In this document: one piece after another, positions 7,383 to 18,329 of the stretch | Numbering within the stretch: the first letter of the stretch is position 1 | Layout: each line of letters opens with the position of its first letter | Source: Piscinibacter caeni | Lineage (GTDB): Bacteria > Pseudomonadota > Gammaproteobacteria > Burkholderiales > Burkholderiaceae_C | Length of the DNA stretch: 36,603 bases | Reading direction: 5' to 3' | Assembly (NCBI GenBank): GCA_003265685.1 | Contig: QJOU01000090.1 | Location: 1-36,603, forward strand | Position numbers and translations under genes: made by a program | Notes under the pieces: generated by a model | Seen by the model: only the letters and a program-made list of their open reading frames with translations | Told to the model about the DNA's origin: nothing | The model's database searches: none

Positions 7383-8752
7383 TGGCCACGCTCGCCCAGC
7401 TGCACGCGCTGCTGCCCGGCAGCCGCCTGGTCGGTGACGGCGCGCTCGAGGTCGCACGCGTGCACACCGACACGCGCACGCTGCTGCCGGGCGACCTGTT
7501 CGTCGCGCTGCGCGGCGAACACTTCGACGCGCACGACTTCCTGGCCCAGGCGAAGGACGGCGGCGCCGTTGCAGGCCTGGCCGAGCGCGGGCTGACGGTG
7601 ACCGGCCTGCCGGGCCTGGAGGTGGCCGACAGCGCTGCCGCACTGATCGCGCTGGCCAGCGCCTGGCGCGCGCAGTTCGAGCTGCCGGTGGTGGCGGTGA
7701 CCGGCAGCAACGGCAAGACCACCGTGACGCAGATGGTCGCCGCCATCCTGCGCGCCTGGCACGGCCAGGCGGCGCTGGCCACCGCCGGCAACCTGAACAA
7801 CCACATCGGCGTGCCGCTGACGGTGCTGCGCCTGCGCGAGCAGCACCGCGTCGCGGTGATCGAGCTGGGCATGAACCACCCGGGCGAGATCGCCCAGCTC
7901 GCCGCGGTGGCGCAGCCGACCGTCGCCCTGGTGAACAACGCGCAGCGCGAGCACCAGGAGTTCATGGAAAGCGTCGAGGCGGTGGCGCGCGAGAACGGCC
8001 AGGTGATCGAGGCGCTGGGGCCGGACGGCATCGCCGTGTTCCCGGCCGACGACCCGCACGCGCCGCTGTGGCAGCAGCTCGCCGGGCGGCGCCGCGTGCT
8101 GCGCTTCGCGACCAAGGGCGAGGCCGAGATCACCGCGCTGGCGGCCTGGAGCGACGACCACTGGTCGATGCTGCTCGACACCCCGATCGGCGCCGCGCCG
8201 GTGCGCCTGCGCGCGCCGGGGGCGCACAACCTGCACAACGCGCTGGCCGCCGCGGCCTGCGCGCTCGGCGCCGGCTGCCCGCTGGAGGCGATCCGCGAGG
8301 GCCTGCAGGGCTTCGAGCCGGTCAAGGGCCGTTCGCAGCTGCGCCGCGTCGAGCGCGGCGGCCGCACGGTCACGCTGGTGGACGACAGCTACAACGCCAA
8401 CCCGGACTCGGTGCGTGCCGCCATCGACGTGCTGGCCGGCCTGCCGCGCCCGCGCTGGCTGGTGCTGGGCGACATGGGCGAGGTCGGCGCGCGCGGGCCG
8501 GAGTTCCATGCCGAGGTCGGCGCCTATGCGCAGCAGCGCGGCATCGAGAGCTTCTGGTGCGCCGGAGCGCTGATGCGCCATGCGGCCGAGGCCTTCGGTG
8601 CCGGGGCGCGCCACCACGAGAGCGTGGAGGCGCTGGTGGCCGCGCTGCCGCACGCGCCGGCCTTCGCCTCGGTGCTGGTCAAGGGCTCGCGCTTCATGAG
8701 GATGGAGCGGGTCGTCGCGGCGCTCACGCAGGGGGACGCGGATGCTCATTAG
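7379..8752 (+). CDS. murF: UDP-MurNAc-tripeptide:D-Ala-D-Ala ligase MurF
   Basis: The protein has 457 residues. It attaches D-Ala-D-Ala to UDP-MurNAc-tripeptide, the last cytoplasmic step of the pentapeptide. The P-loop is GSNGKT at 109-114. [33 protein letters not shown] and [14 protein letters not shown] are family signatures. Two adjacent in-frame ATGs (7379 and 7382) are possible starts; 7379 gives an ATGA overlap with murE, in line with the other junctions. The last 11 bases overlap mraY. The dipeptide substrate comes from Ddl, encoded further on in the same cluster. Confidence 0.97.
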   Translation: MMATLAQLHALLPGSRLVGDGALEVARVHTDTRTLLPGDLFVALRGEHFDAHDFLAQAKDGGAVAGLAERGLTVTGLPGLEVADSAAALIALASAWRAQFELPVVAVTGSNGKTTVTQMVAAILRAWHGQAALATAGNLNNHIGVPLTVLRLREQHRVAVIELGMNHPGEIAQLAAVAQPTVALVNNAQREHQEFMESVEAVARENGQVIEALGPDGIAVFPADDPHAPLWQQLAGRRRVLRFATKGEAEITALAAWSDDHWSMLLDTPIGAAPVRLRAPGAHNLHNALAAAACALGAGCPLEAIREGLQGFEPVKGRSQLRRVERGGRTVTLVDDSYNANPDSVRAAIDVLAGLPRPRWLVLGDMGEVGARGPEFHAEVGAYAQQRGIESFWCAGALMRHAAEAFGAGARHHESVEALVAALPHAPAFASVLVKGSRFMRMERVVAALTQGDADAH

Positions 8753-9920
8753 CCTCGCGCAGTACCTGCAGACGCTGTCGCCGGAGTTCGGCTTCTTCCG
8801 CGTCTTCCAGTACCTCACCTTCCGCGCCGTGATGGCGGCCATGACGGCGCTGCTGATCGGGCTGATGTTCGGGCCCTGGGTGATCCGCCGGCTTACCGAG
8901 CTGAAGATCGGCCAGCCGATCCGCGAGTACGGCGTGCAGCAGCACCTGGCCAAGAGCGGCACGCCGACCATGGGCGGCGTGCTGATCCTGATCGGCATCG
9001 GCGTCTCGACGCTGCTGTGGTTCGACTGGAGCAACCGCTTCGTCTGGATCGTGATGCTGGTGACGCTGGGCTTCGGCGCGATCGGCTGGGTGGACGACTG
9101 GCGCAAGGTGGTGCAGAAGAACCCGGAAGGCATGCGCTCGGGCGAGAAGTACTTCTGGCAGTCGGTGATCGGGCTGGTGGCCGCGCTCTACCTGGCCTTC
9201 AGCGTCAGCGAGACCAGCAACATCCGCGTGCTCGAGCTGTTCCTGCGCTGGGTGCAGAGCGGCTTCAGCAACGACCTGCCGCCCAAGGCCGACCTGATCG
9301 TGCCGTTCTTCAAGACCATCAGCTACCCGCTGGGCGTGTTCGGCTTCATCGCGCTGACCTACTTCGTGATCGTCGGCGCGAGCAACGCGGTCAACCTGAC
9401 CGACGGGCTGGACGGCCTGGCGATCATGCCGGTGGTGATGGTCGGCTCGGCGCTGGGCGTGTTCGCCTACGTGACCGGCAACGCCAACTTCAGCCGCTAC
9501 CTGCTGATCCCCTACATCCCCGGCGCCGGCGAGCTGCTGGTGTTCTGCGCCGCGATGGCCGGCGCGGGGCTGGCCTTCCTGTGGTTCAACGCGCACCCGG
9601 CGCAGGTGTTCATGGGCGACGTGGGCGCGCTCGCGCTCGGCGGCGCGCTCGGCACGATCGCGGTGATCACGCGCCAGGAGATCGTGCTCGGGATCATGGG
9701 CGGCGTGTTCGTGCTGGAGGCGCTGTCGGTGATGGCGCAGGTGGCCTGGTTCAAGTACACGAAGAAGAAGTACGGCACCGGCCGGCGCATCCTGAAGATG
9801 GCGCCGCTGCACCACCACTTCGAGAAGTCCGGCTGGAAGGAGACGCAGGTCGTGGTGCGCTTCTGGATCATCACGATGCTGCTGTGCCTGGTCGGGCTCG
9901 CGAGCCTGAAACTGCGATGA
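8742..9920 (+). CDS. mraY: Phospho-MurNAc-pentapeptide transferase MraY
   Basis: The protein has 392 residues and about ten transmembrane helices. It moves phospho-MurNAc-pentapeptide from UDP to undecaprenyl phosphate, giving lipid I on the inner face of the membrane. Diagnostic motifs are [15 protein letters not shown] with the Asp pair, [25 protein letters not shown] and the HHH motif in [14 protein letters not shown]. Length is slightly above the 360 residues of E. coli because of an extra stretch around [20 protein letters not shown] (about 153-175), common in this order as far as I recall. It begins inside the end of murF and its TGA overlaps the murD ATG. Confidence 0.97.
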   Translation: MLISLAQYLQTLSPEFGFFRVFQYLTFRAVMAAMTALLIGLMFGPWVIRRLTELKIGQPIREYGVQQHLAKSGTPTMGGVLILIGIGVSTLLWFDWSNRFVWIVMLVTLGFGAIGWVDDWRKVVQKNPEGMRSGEKYFWQSVIGLVAALYLAFSVSETSNIRVLELFLRWVQSGFSNDLPPKADLIVPFFKTISYPLGVFGFIALTYFVIVGASNAVNLTDGLDGLAIMPVVMVGSALGVFAYVTGNANFSRYLLIPYIPGAGELLVFCAAMAGAGLAFLWFNAHPAQVFMGDVGALALGGALGTIAVITRQEIVLGIMGGVFVLEALSVMAQVAWFKYTKKKYGTGRRILKMAPLHHHFEKSGWKETQVVVRFWIITMLLCLVGLASLKLR

Positions 9921-11452
9921 AGCACCTGAACGACCTCGACGTGCTGGTGCTGGGCCTGGGTGACTCCGGCCTCGCGATGGCGCGCTGGTGCGCCCGCCAC
10001 GGCGCGCGTGTGCGCGTGTGGGATTCGCGCGAGAACGCGCCGCACGATGCCGCGCTGGCCGGGCAGTTGCCCGCTGCGACGCGCCTGCGCGGCGAGCTGA
10101 CGGACGAGGCCTTCGCCGGCATGCGCCTGGTGCTCAGGAGCCCGGGCCTCGCGCCGACCGATGCGCGCATCGCCGCGCCGCTCGCACGGGCGGCCGACAC
10201 CGGCGTGCTGGTGCAAGGCGAGCTCGAGCTCTTCGTGCGCGCACTCGCGGACCTGAAGGACGAGCGCGGCTACGCGCCGAAGCTGCTGGCGATCACCGGC
10301 ACCAACGGCAAGACCACCACCACCGCGATGACCGCGTTGCTGGTCGAGCGTGCCGGCCGCAGCGTCGCGATGGCCGGCAACATCGGCCCGACGATGCTGC
10401 AGACGCTGGCCGACCGCCTCGACGATGCCGAGACGCCGCTGCCCGAGGTCTGGGTGCTCGAGCTCAGCAGCTTCCAGCTCGACGGGGTGCTGGGCTTCGA
10501 GCCCGACGCCGCCACGGTGCTCAACCTGAGCGAGGACCACCTCGACTGGCACGGCTCGATGGCCGCCTACGCCGCCGCCAAGGCGCGTGTGTTCGGCCCG
10601 AGCCAGGGTCGCGCGGTGATGGTGATCAACCGCGACGACCCGGCGGTCGAGAAGATGGTGCCGGAGCCCGTGATCCCGAAGGGCCGCCACGCGAAGCCGA
10701 TCGAGCGCCGCGTGCTGCGCTTCGGCCTCGAGGCGCCGACGCGCCCGGGCGACTTCGGCCTCGTCACCGAGAACGGCATGGCCTGGCTGGTGCGCTCGCA
10801 CGCGGCCGACGAGACGCACAAGCGCGCCAAGGACGAGCCCGAGGAGCTCCACCTGCAGCGCCTGATGCCGGCCGACGCGCTGCGCGTGCGCGGCCGCCAC
10901 AACGCCGCCAACGCGCTGGCCGCGCTGGCGCTGGCCACGGCGATCGGCTGCCCGCTCGCGCCGATGCTGCACGGCCTGCGCGAGTACGCGGGCGAGCCGC
11001 ACCGCGTCGAATACGTCGCCACGGTCGGCCAGGTCGAGGCCTACGACGACAGCAAGGGCACCAACGTCGGCGCCACGGTGGCCGCGCTCGACGGCCTGGG
11101 CGCGGACCGCGCGCCGGCCAAGCTGGTCGTCATCCTCGGCGGCGACGGCAAGGGGCAGGACTTCGCGCCGCTGGCCGCGCCGATCGCGCGCCATGCCCGC
11201 GCGGTGGCCACGCTCGGCCGCGACGCCGGGCGCATCGAGCAGGCACTGGCCGCCGCGGGCGTGCCGCTGCAGCGCCACGCCACGCTCGAGGCTGCGGTGC
11301 CCTGGTGCTTCGCGCAGGCGCAGCCGGGCGACTCGGTGCTGCTCAGCCCGGCCTGCGCGAGCCTGGACATGTTCCGCAACTACGCGCACCGCGCCGAGGT
11401 GTTCGTCACCGCGGTGCGTGCGCTCGCGGCCGAGCGCGGGGAGGTGGTCTGA
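9917..11452 (+). CDS. murD: UDP-MurNAc-L-Ala:D-glutamate ligase MurD
   Basis: The protein has 511 residues. It adds D-glutamate to UDP-MurNAc-L-Ala. The N-terminal Rossmann loop is [13 protein letters not shown]; the P-loop is GTNGKT at 128-133. Further signatures are [38 protein letters not shown] and [11 protein letters not shown]. It is about 70 residues longer than E. coli MurD. The extra length lies around residues 250-320 in a charged stretch ([16 protein letters not shown] and [18 protein letters not shown]) within the central domain. Both ends overlap neighbours (ATGA with mraY, one base with ftsW). Confidence 0.97.
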   Translation: MKHLNDLDVLVLGLGDSGLAMARWCARHGARVRVWDSRENAPHDAALAGQLPAATRLRGELTDEAFAGMRLVLRSPGLAPTDARIAAPLARAADTGVLVQGELELFVRALADLKDERGYAPKLLAITGTNGKTTTTAMTALLVERAGRSVAMAGNIGPTMLQTLADRLDDAETPLPEVWVLELSSFQLDGVLGFEPDAATVLNLSEDHLDWHGSMAAYAAAKARVFGPSQGRAVMVINRDDPAVEKMVPEPVIPKGRHAKPIERRVLRFGLEAPTRPGDFGLVTENGMAWLVRSHAADETHKRAKDEPEELHLQRLMPADALRVRGRHNAANALAALALATAIGCPLAPMLHGLREYAGEPHRVEYVATVGQVEAYDDSKGTNVGATVAALDGLGADRAPAKLVVILGGDGKGQDFAPLAAPIARHARAVATLGRDAGRIEQALAAAGVPLQRHATLEAAVPWCFAQAQPGDSVLLSPACASLDMFRNYAHRAEVFVTAVRALAAERGEVV

Positions 11453-12723
11453 TGGCACTGGCCTCCAGGCTCCCGACCTTCGGCTGGCGCGAGAAGCTCG
11501 CCGCCTGGCGCGCGCGCCGCGCCGACGAACGCGGCACGAGCATCCCGGTGCGCGACTGGATCCACGTGGCCAGCGCCCGGCCGGCGCGCCTGGCAGGCTT
11601 CGACCAGGCGCTGGTCTGGGTCGTGGTGGGGCTGCTCGCGCTGGGCATGGTGATGGTCTACAGCGCCTCGGTGGCGCTGCCAGACAGCCCGAAGTTCGAG
11701 AACTACCGCTCGACGCACTTCCTGCTGCGCCACGCGATCCAGATCGGCCTGGCCGTGCTGGCGGCGCTGGTGGTGGCGCAGGTGCCGGTGGCGTTCTGGG
11801 AGAAGGCGGCGCCGTATCTCTTCGTCGCCGCGCTGGTGCTGCTGGTGCTGGTGCTGCTGCCGTTCATCGGCAAGGTGGTGAACAACTCGCGCCGCTGGAT
11901 CCCGCTGGGCGTGATGAACTTCCAGCCCAGCGAGCTGGCCAAGCTCGCGATGGCCATGTACGCGGCCAGCTACATGACGCGCAAGATGGACGTGAAGGAG
12001 AACTTCTTCCGCGCCGTCTGGCCGATGGCGGTGGCGCTGGGCTTCACCGGCGTGCTGCTGCTGCGCGAGCCCGACATGGGCGCCTTCATGGTGGTGGCGC
12101 TCATCTCGATGGGCATCCTGTTCCTCGGCGGCGTGAACGGGCGCATGTTCTTCGCCAGCGGCCTGGTGCTGGTGGGCGCCTTCGTCGCGGTGATCGCGTC
12201 GAGCCCCGAGAAGCGCCTGCGCATCTTCGCCTACCTCGACCCCTGGGACCCGGAGTACGCGCTCGGCAAGGCCTACCAGCTGACGCACTCGCTGATCGCC
12301 TTCGGCCGCGGCGAGATCTTCGGCCAGGGCCTGGGCTCGAGCGTCGAGAAGCTGCATTACCTGCCCGAGGCGCATACCGACTTCCTGCTCGCGGTGATCG
12401 GCGAGGAACTCGGCTTCGCCGGCGTGGCCGCGGTGATCGTCGCGTTCTTCTGGCTGACGCGGCGCATCTTCCACATCGGCCGCCAGTCGATCGCGCTGGA
12501 CCGGGTGTTCGCCGGCCTGTACGCCCAGGGCATCGGCATCTGGTTCGGCGGCCAGGCCTTCATCAACATGGGCGTGAACCTGGGCGTGCTGCCGACCAAG
12601 GGCCTGACCCTGCCGCTGATGAGCTACGGCGGCTCGGCGATCGTGATGAACCTCGTGGCGCTGGCGATCGTGGTTCGCATCGATGTGGAGAACCGGCAAA
12701 TGATGAGAGGAGGGCGCGCGTGA
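11452..12723 (+). CDS. ftsW: Septal peptidoglycan glycosyltransferase FtsW
   Basis: The protein has 423 residues and belongs to the SEDS family. It polymerises lipid II at the septum with FtsI. A cytoplasmic N-terminal tail of about 50 residues precedes about ten membrane helices. Signatures include [43 protein letters not shown] and the C-terminal [20 protein letters not shown] followed by YGGSA. The start shares one base with the murD stop. Just before its stop a GAGAGGAGGG stretch serves as a strong ribosome-binding site for murG. It is one of several SEDS proteins a cell may have; the dcw position makes it FtsW rather than RodA. Confidence 0.97.
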   Translation: MALASRLPTFGWREKLAAWRARRADERGTSIPVRDWIHVASARPARLAGFDQALVWVVVGLLALGMVMVYSASVALPDSPKFENYRSTHFLLRHAIQIGLAVLAALVVAQVPVAFWEKAAPYLFVAALVLLVLVLLPFIGKVVNNSRRWIPLGVMNFQPSELAKLAMAMYAASYMTRKMDVKENFFRAVWPMAVALGFTGVLLLREPDMGAFMVVALISMGILFLGGVNGRMFFASGLVLVGAFVAVIASSPEKRLRIFAYLDPWDPEYALGKAYQLTHSLIAFGRGEIFGQGLGSSVEKLHYLPEAHTDFLLAVIGEELGFAGVAAVIVAFFWLTRRIFHIGRQSIALDRVFAGLYAQGIGIWFGGQAFINMGVNLGVLPTKGLTLPLMSYGGSAIVMNLVALAIVVRIDVENRQMMRGGRA

Positions 12724-13796
12724 CGCGACACCTCGTCGTCATGGCCGCAGGAACTGGTGGCCACGTGATCCCCGGCCTCGCCGTCGCCCGCGAGATGCTC
12801 GCGCGTGGTTGGACGGTCAGTTGGCTCGGCACCACGCACGGCATGGAGAACAAGTTGGTGCCGCCCTCGGGCCTCCCGATGGACAGCATCGCCTTCAGCG
12901 GCCTGCGCGGCAAGGGGCTGCTGCACACGCTGACCGGCGGGCTGCGGCTGCTGGCGGCGTTCTGGGCCTGCCGGCGCATCCTGAAGGCGCGCCGCGCCGA
13001 TGCGGTGCTGGGCATGGGCGGCTACGTGTGCTTCCCCGGCGGACTGATGGCCTCGTGGCTTGGCAAGCCTCTCATGCTGGTGAACGCCGACGCCGCGCTT
13101 CTCATGAGCAACAAGGCGCTGCTGCCGGTGGCCGACCGCATCGCGTTCGGCTTCGACGGCGACGCGGCGACGCGCACCAAGAACGCGGTGGTCACCGGCA
13201 ACCCGGTGCGCGCCGAGATCGAAGCGCTGCCCGAACCGGCGCAGCGCTTCGCCGGCCGCAGCGGCCCGCTGCGGGTGCTGGTGGTGGGCGGCAGCCTGGG
13301 CGCCCGGGTGCTCAACGAGACGCTGCCGCAGGCCCTGGCGATGCTCGACGCCGCGCAGCGCCCGCAGGTGACGCACCAGACCGGCGCCGCGAACCTGGAA
13401 TCCGTGCAGGCCGCCTATGCGCAACAGCAGGTGCAGGCCGAACTGCTGCCCTTCGTCGACGACATGGCCGAGCGCCTGGCCGACTGCGACCTGATGATCT
13501 GCCGCGCCGGCGCGGTGACGGTGAGCGAGCTGTGCGCCGCCGGCGTAGCCGCGGTGCTGGTGCCGCTGATTGTCAGCACCACGGCGCACCAGCGCGACAA
13601 CGCGCAATGGCTGGCCGCGCATGGTGCCGGCATGCACCTGCCGCAGGCGGAGCTGACGCCGCAGCGCCTGGCCGAACTGCTCAAGGGCCTGACGCGGGAT
13701 TCGCTGCTGGCGATGGCGAGCAAGGCGCGCGCCCTCGCGAAGCCCAGGGCCGCGGCGCGCGTGGCGGATCAGATCGAAGGGCTGGTGGCCGCATGA
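12720..13796 (+). CDS. murG: Lipid II synthase MurG (GlcNAc transferase)
   Basis: The protein has 358 residues and starts at a GTG that overlaps the ftsW stop (GTGA). The strong GAGAGGAGGG site 6 to 15 bases upstream supports this start. MurG transfers GlcNAc from UDP-GlcNAc to lipid I at the inner membrane. Motifs are [15 protein letters not shown] at the N terminus (usually GGTGGHVFPALA), [42 protein letters not shown] and [13 protein letters not shown] for UDP-GlcNAc binding. The two-lobe GT-B fold is complete. It ends with an ATGA overlap into murC. Confidence 0.97.
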   Translation: MTRHLVVMAAGTGGHVIPGLAVAREMLARGWTVSWLGTTHGMENKLVPPSGLPMDSIAFSGLRGKGLLHTLTGGLRLLAAFWACRRILKARRADAVLGMGGYVCFPGGLMASWLGKPLMLVNADAALLMSNKALLPVADRIAFGFDGDAATRTKNAVVTGNPVRAEIEALPEPAQRFAGRSGPLRVLVVGGSLGARVLNETLPQALAMLDAAQRPQVTHQTGAANLESVQAAYAQQQVQAELLPFVDDMAERLADCDLMICRAGAVTVSELCAAGVAAVLVPLIVSTTAHQRDNAQWLAAHGAGMHLPQAELTPQRLAELLKGLTRDSLLAMASKARALAKPRAAARVADQIEGLVAA

Positions 13797-15202
13797 AACA
13801 CGCCGTCAAGCACATCCATTTCGTGGGCATCGGCGGCGCGGGCATGAGCGGCATCGCCGAGATCCTGCACAACCTGGGCTACACCGTGTCGGGCTCGGAC
13901 CAGGCCGACGGCAGCGTCACGCGGCGCCTGGCCGCGCTGGGCATCCGCGTCGCGATCGGCCACGACGCCGCGCACATCGCCGGCGCCGAGGCCGTGGTCA
14001 CCTCCACCGCGGTGAAGGGTGACAACCCGGAGGTGATCGCGGCGCGCGCCCGGCGCATCCCGGTGGTGCCGCGCGCGGTGATGCTGGCCGAGTTGATGCG
14101 GCTGAGGAAGGGCATCGCGATCGCCGGCACGCATGGCAAGACCACCACCACCTCGCTCGTCACCAGCGTGCTGGCCGAGGCCGGCGTGGACCCGACCTTC
14201 GTGATCGGCGGCAAGCTGAACGCCGCCGGCGCCAACTCGCGCCTCGGTTCGGGCGAGTACATCGTCGTCGAGGCCGACGAGTCGGACGCCTCGTTCCTGA
14301 ACCTGATGCCCGTGATGGCCGTCGTCACCAACATCGACGCCGACCACATGGACACCTACGGCCACGACTTCGCGAAGCTGAAGCAGGCCTTCGTCGACTT
14401 CATCCACCGCATGCCGTTCTACGGCGCGGCCATCCTGTGCGCCGACGACGCCGGCGTGCGCTCGATCATGCCGATGATCTCGCGCCCGCTGGTCAGCTAC
14501 GGCCTGGGCGCCGACGCGATGGTGCGCGCGGTGGACATCGAGGCGCGCGAGGGCGGCACGATGGGCTTCACCGTGCAGCGTCGCAACGGCGTGGCGATGC
14601 CGGACCTCTCGGTCACGCTGAACCTGCCCGGCACGCACAACGTGCTGAACGCGCTGGCGACCATCGCGGTGGCCACCGAGCTGGAGCTGCCCGATGCGCC
14701 GGTGGTCAAGGCGCTGGCCGAATTCCGCGGCGTCGGCCGGCGTTTCCAGCACTACGGCGAGCAGCCGGCCACCGACGGCGGGCGCTTCACGCTGATCGAC
14801 GACTACGGCCACCACCCGGTGGAGATGGCCGCGGTGATCGCCGCCGCGCGCGGCGCCTACCCGGGCCGGCGCCTGGTGCTGGCCTTCCAGCCGCACCGCT
14901 ACACCCGCACGCGCGACTGCTTCGAGGACTTCGTCAAGGTGATGGGCACGGCCGACGCGGTGCTGCTGGCCGAGGTCTACGCGGCCGGCGAGTCGCCCAT
15001 CGTCGCCGCCGATGGCCGGGCCCTGGCGCGTGCCTTGCGGGTGGCCGGCAAGGTGGACCCGGTGTTCGTCGACGACATCGCCGCCATGCCGCAGGTGATC
15101 GCCGAGCAGGCGAAGGGCGGCGACGTGGTGATCGCGATGGGCGCGGGTTCGATCGGCAACGTGCCGGGACAGGTCGCCGAGCTGCTGAAGGATCGCGGAT
15201 GA
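13793..15202 (+). CDS. murC: UDP-MurNAc:L-alanine ligase MurC
   Basis: The protein has 469 residues. It adds L-alanine to UDP-MurNAc, the first amino-acid step. The N-terminal nucleotide-binding loop is [13 protein letters not shown] (11-23) and the P-loop GTHGKT is at 112-117. [33 protein letters not shown] and FQPHRYTRT are family signatures. The Mpl ligase encoded at 23612-24973 is a paralogue that joins a recycled tripeptide to the same sugar nucleotide. The gene is coupled at both ends by ATGA overlaps. Confidence 0.97.
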   Translation: MKHAVKHIHFVGIGGAGMSGIAEILHNLGYTVSGSDQADGSVTRRLAALGIRVAIGHDAAHIAGAEAVVTSTAVKGDNPEVIAARARRIPVVPRAVMLAELMRLRKGIAIAGTHGKTTTTSLVTSVLAEAGVDPTFVIGGKLNAAGANSRLGSGEYIVVEADESDASFLNLMPVMAVVTNIDADHMDTYGHDFAKLKQAFVDFIHRMPFYGAAILCADDAGVRSIMPMISRPLVSYGLGADAMVRAVDIEAREGGTMGFTVQRRNGVAMPDLSVTLNLPGTHNVLNALATIAVATELELPDAPVVKALAEFRGVGRRFQHYGEQPATDGGRFTLIDDYGHHPVEMAAVIAAARGAYPGRRLVLAFQPHRYTRTRDCFEDFVKVMGTADAVLLAEVYAAGESPIVAADGRALARALRVAGKVDPVFVDDIAAMPQVIAEQAKGGDVVIAMGAGSIGNVPGQVAELLKDRG

Positions 15203-16152
15203 ACATCGATACCAAGGCCCTGGGCAAGGTCGCCGTGCTGATGGGCGGCGATTCGGCCGAACGCGAGGTCTCGCTGATGTCGGGCGGCGGCGTGCTGGCG
15301 GCGCTGCAGTCGCAGGGCGTGGACGCACACGCCTTCGACCCGAGCCAGCGCGAGCTGGTCGAGCTGAAGAAGGAAGGCTTCGCGCGCTGTTTCATCGCGC
15401 TGCACGGCCGCCACGGCGAGGACGGCACGGTGCAGGGCGCGCTCGAGCTGCTGCGCATCCCCTACACCGGCTCGGGCGTGATGGCCTCGGCGATCGCGAT
15501 GGACAAGGTGATGACCAAGCGCGTCTGGCTCGCCGAGGGGCTGCCGACGCCGCGCTACGTCACGCTGCGGCGCGACCAGCTGGTGCGCGAGCGCGTGGTG
15601 GCGGTGCCCGACGAGCTCGGCCTGCCGCTGATCGTCAAGCCGCCGCACGAGGGTTCGTCGATCGGCGTCACCAAGGTGACGGGCTACTCGCAGATGCAGG
15701 ACGCCGTCGCGCTGGCCGCGCAGTACGACGCCGAGGTGCTGTGCGAGGAGTTCATCGAAGGCGACGAACTGACCTGCCCGGTGCTGGGCGAGGGCGACTC
15801 GGCACGGGCGCTGCCGGTGATCAAGATCGTCGCGCCCGAAGGCGCCTACGACTACCAGAACAAGTACTTCACCGACGTCACCCAGTACCTGGTGCCCTCG
15901 GGCCTGCCGGCGGCGCTCGAGGCGGAGATCCAGGCGCTCGTCGTGCGCGCCTACCGCACGCTCGGCTGCCGCGGCTGGGGCCGCGCCGACCTGATGCTGC
16001 GGGCCTCCGACCAGAAGCCCTTCCTGCTCGAGATGAACACCAGCCCCGGCATGACCGGCCATTCGCTGGTGCCGATGTCGGCCAGGGCGGCCGGCATGAG
16101 CTACGAGCAGCTGTGCGTGCACCTGATCTCCCACGCCGCGCTGGACCACTGA
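15199..16152 (+). CDS. ddl: D-alanine--D-alanine ligase
   Basis: The protein has 317 residues, normal for DdlB. It makes the D-Ala-D-Ala used by MurF. The ATP-grasp fold is recognisable: [71 protein letters not shown] and [16 protein letters not shown]. The ATG overlaps the murC stop (ATGA). It ends the unbroken run of overlapping genes; ftsQ follows after four bases. Confidence 0.97.
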   Translation: MNIDTKALGKVAVLMGGDSAEREVSLMSGGGVLAALQSQGVDAHAFDPSQRELVELKKEGFARCFIALHGRHGEDGTVQGALELLRIPYTGSGVMASAIAMDKVMTKRVWLAEGLPTPRYVTLRRDQLVRERVVAVPDELGLPLIVKPPHEGSSIGVTKVTGYSQMQDAVALAAQYDAEVLCEEFIEGDELTCPVLGEGDSARALPVIKIVAPEGAYDYQNKYFTDVTQYLVPSGLPAALEAEIQALVVRAYRTLGCRGWGRADLMLRASDQKPFLLEMNTSPGMTGHSLVPMSARAAGMSYEQLCVHLISHAALDH

Positions 16153-16156
16153 ACCG

Positions 16157-16951
16157 ATGGCGACCGCCGCACTCCCCTCCACGCTGCCCGGCGACGTCCG
16201 GCTGATGAACGCGACCGCGCTGCTGCTCGCCTTCGTCGGCTCGGCCGCGCTCGCCGCCGCGTTGCTGCTGTGGGTGGCGAAGCAGCCGCCGTTCGCGATC
16301 CAGTCGATCCGCATCGAGGGCGAGATCACGCGCAACAGCGTCTCGACCATCCGCGCCAACGCCGCGCCGCACCTGGCCGGCAACTTCTTCAGCCTCGACC
16401 TGGCCCGCGCGAAGCAGGCCTTCGAGGCCGTGCCCTGGGTGCGCCAGGCGGTGGTGCGGCGCGTCTGGCCGAACCGGCTGCGCGTGCAGCTTGAGGAGCA
16501 CCACGCGGCCGCGTACTGGGAGACCGAGAACGGTGCCGAGAAGCTGGTCAACACCTTCGGCGAGGTGTTCCAGGCCAACCCTGGCGACGTGGAGGACGAG
16601 TCGCTGCCCACGCTGCAGGGCCCCGAGGGCAGCTCGGCGCGCCTGCTGATGCTGGTGCAGCGGCTGCAGCCGGCGGTCGCGCCGCTGGACGTGCGCATCG
16701 AGCGGCTCGAGATGTCCGGTCGCGGCTCGCTGCGCGCGGAACTGGACGACGGCGCCGCCATCGAGATCGGGCGCGGCAGCGACGACGAGATCGCCGCGCG
16801 GGTGCAGCGCTTCGTCGGCACGCTGCCGCAGGTGATCGCGCAGCACCAGCAGCGCCCGCTGGTGTACGCGGACCTGCGCCACAACGACGGCTACGCGGTG
16901 CGCCTGAAGGGCATCTCGACGACCGTGCCGGCCGCGGCGGGAGGGAAATAA
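16157..16951 (+). CDS. ftsQ: Cell division protein FtsQ
   Basis: The protein has 264 residues with one membrane helix near 19-41 (ATALLLAFVGSAALAAALLL). A periplasmic POTRA domain follows (about 46-115: FAIQSIRIEGEITRNSVSTI to WPNRLRVQLEEH), then the FtsQ beta domain (NTFGEVFQAN, LPTLQGPEGS). FtsQ scaffolds FtsL and FtsB at the divisome. Position between ddl and ftsA is canonical. The N-terminal cytoplasmic tail is short, about 18 residues. A GGAGGG stretch near the end of the gene lies upstream of ftsA and probably serves as its ribosome-binding site. Confidence 0.96.
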   Translation: MATAALPSTLPGDVRLMNATALLLAFVGSAALAAALLLWVAKQPPFAIQSIRIEGEITRNSVSTIRANAAPHLAGNFFSLDLARAKQAFEAVPWVRQAVVRRVWPNRLRVQLEEHHAAAYWETENGAEKLVNTFGEVFQANPGDVEDESLPTLQGPEGSSARLLMLVQRLQPAVAPLDVRIERLEMSGRGSLRAELDDGAAIEIGRGSDDEIAARVQRFVGTLPQVIAQHQQRPLVYADLRHNDGYAVRLKGISTTVPAAAGGK

Positions 16952-16954
16952 AGA

Positions 16955-18184
16955 ATGCCCAAGGAATACAAGGATCTGGTGGTCGGGCTGGACATCGGCA
17001 CGGCCAAGGTGATGGCGGTGGTGGCCGAGGTGCAGGCCGACGGCGAGCTGCGCGTCGCGGGCCTCGGCATCGCGCCCACGCACGGGCTCAAGCGCGGCGT
17101 GGTGGTCAACATCGACGCGACGGTGGCCTCCATCCAGCAGGCCTTGAAGGAGGCCGAGATGATGGCCGACTGCAAGATCACGCGCGTCTACACCGGCATC
17201 ACCGGCAGCCACATCCGCGGCCAGAACTCCACCGGCATGGTGATCGTGCGCGACAAGGAGGTCACGCCGGTCGACGTGGCGCGCGTGGTCGAGACGGCCA
17301 AGGCGATCAACATCCCGAACGACCAGCGCCTGCTGCTGGTGCAGGCGCAGGAGTTCGTGATCGACGGCCACGAAGTCAAGGAGCCGATCGGCATGAGCGG
17401 CGGCCGGCTCGAGGTGAAGGTGCACATCGTCACCGGCGCGGGCAGCGCGGCCGAGAACATCGTGAAATGCGTGCGGCGCTGCGGGCTCGAGGTGGAGCAG
17501 CTGGTGCTGAACCCGAGCGCCAGCAGCCACGCGGTGCTGACCGAGGACGAGAAGGACCTCGGGGTCGCGCTGGTGGACATCGGCGCCGGCACCACCGACG
17601 TGGCGATCTTCACCGACGGGTCGATCCGCCACACCGCGGTGATCCCGATCGCCGGCGACCTGATCACCAGCGACATCGCGATGGCGCTGCGCACGCCGAC
17701 CAAGGACGCCGAGGAGATCAAGGTCGAGTACGGCGTGGCCAAGCAGCTGTTGGCCGACCCGACCGAGAACCTGGAGGTGCCGGGCCTGGGCGACCGCGCG
17801 CCCCGCATGCTCTCGCGCCAGGCGCTGGCCGGCGTGATCGAGCCGCGGGTCGAGGAGATCTACTCGCTGGTGCACCAGGTGATCCGCGAGAGCGGCTGCG
17901 AGGAGCTGCTGTCTTCCGGCATCGTGATCACCGGGGGCGCGGCGGTGATGCCCGGCATGGTCGAGCTCGGCGAGGACATCTTCCTCAAGCCGGTGCGCAA
18001 GGGCATTCCCACCTACCACGGGCCGCTGTCGGACATGGTGGCCAACCCGCGCTCGGCCACCGTGATGGGTCTGCTCGAGGAGGCGCGCCTCGCGCGTACC
18101 CGCGGCCAGCGCGCCGCACAGCAAGCCGGCTCGGTGAAGACGCTGTTCGGACGCGCCAAGGACTGGTTCCTCGGCAACTTCTGA
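16955..18184 (+). CDS. ftsA: Cell division protein FtsA
   Basis: The protein has 409 residues. It is an actin-like ATPase that anchors FtsZ filaments to the membrane. Phosphate-binding motifs are VGLDIGTAKVMAVV near the N terminus and VDIGAGTTDVAIF; ITGGAAVMPGMVELGE is the adenosine motif. The SHS2 (1C) subdomain lies around residues 84-160. The C-terminal VKTLFGRAKDWFLGNF is an amphipathic helix, the usual membrane-targeting sequence. It starts three bases after ftsQ. A very strong ribosome-binding site follows immediately after the stop. Confidence 0.97.
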   Translation: MPKEYKDLVVGLDIGTAKVMAVVAEVQADGELRVAGLGIAPTHGLKRGVVVNIDATVASIQQALKEAEMMADCKITRVYTGITGSHIRGQNSTGMVIVRDKEVTPVDVARVVETAKAINIPNDQRLLLVQAQEFVIDGHEVKEPIGMSGGRLEVKVHIVTGAGSAAENIVKCVRRCGLEVEQLVLNPSASSHAVLTEDEKDLGVALVDIGAGTTDVAIFTDGSIRHTAVIPIAGDLITSDIAMALRTPTKDAEEIKVEYGVAKQLLADPTENLEVPGLGDRAPRMLSRQALAGVIEPRVEEIYSLVHQVIRESGCEELLSSGIVITGGAAVMPGMVELGEDIFLKPVRKGIPTYHGPLSDMVANPRSATVMGLLEEARLARTRGQRAAQQAGSVKTLFGRAKDWFLGNF

Positions 18185-18185
18185 G

Positions 18186-18329
18186 AAGGAGGACACGATG
18201 AACAACCACGATCCTCCGGGCTTTCCCATCCACAAGACCCGGCTCGACCCGGGCCCGATGAAACAACGCGGCGTCTCGCGACGCTTTCAACCCATCACGG
18301 CAACTGCGACACAGGAACGGAGCAACACC
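18186..18329 (+). promoter_or_regulatory. ftsZ leader with strong ribosome-binding site and in-frame upstream ATG
   Basis: AAGGAGG (18186-18192) is followed after five bases by ATG (18198-18200). This frame runs without a stop for 44 codons straight into ftsZ at 18330. The standard ftsZ start at 18330 has only AGGAACGG upstream. The 44 codons use about 12 A- or T-ending third bases by hand count, far more than nearby genes, so they are less coding-like. It could be a translated leader, a real N-terminal extension, or a ribosome-loading site. Confidence 0.5.
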
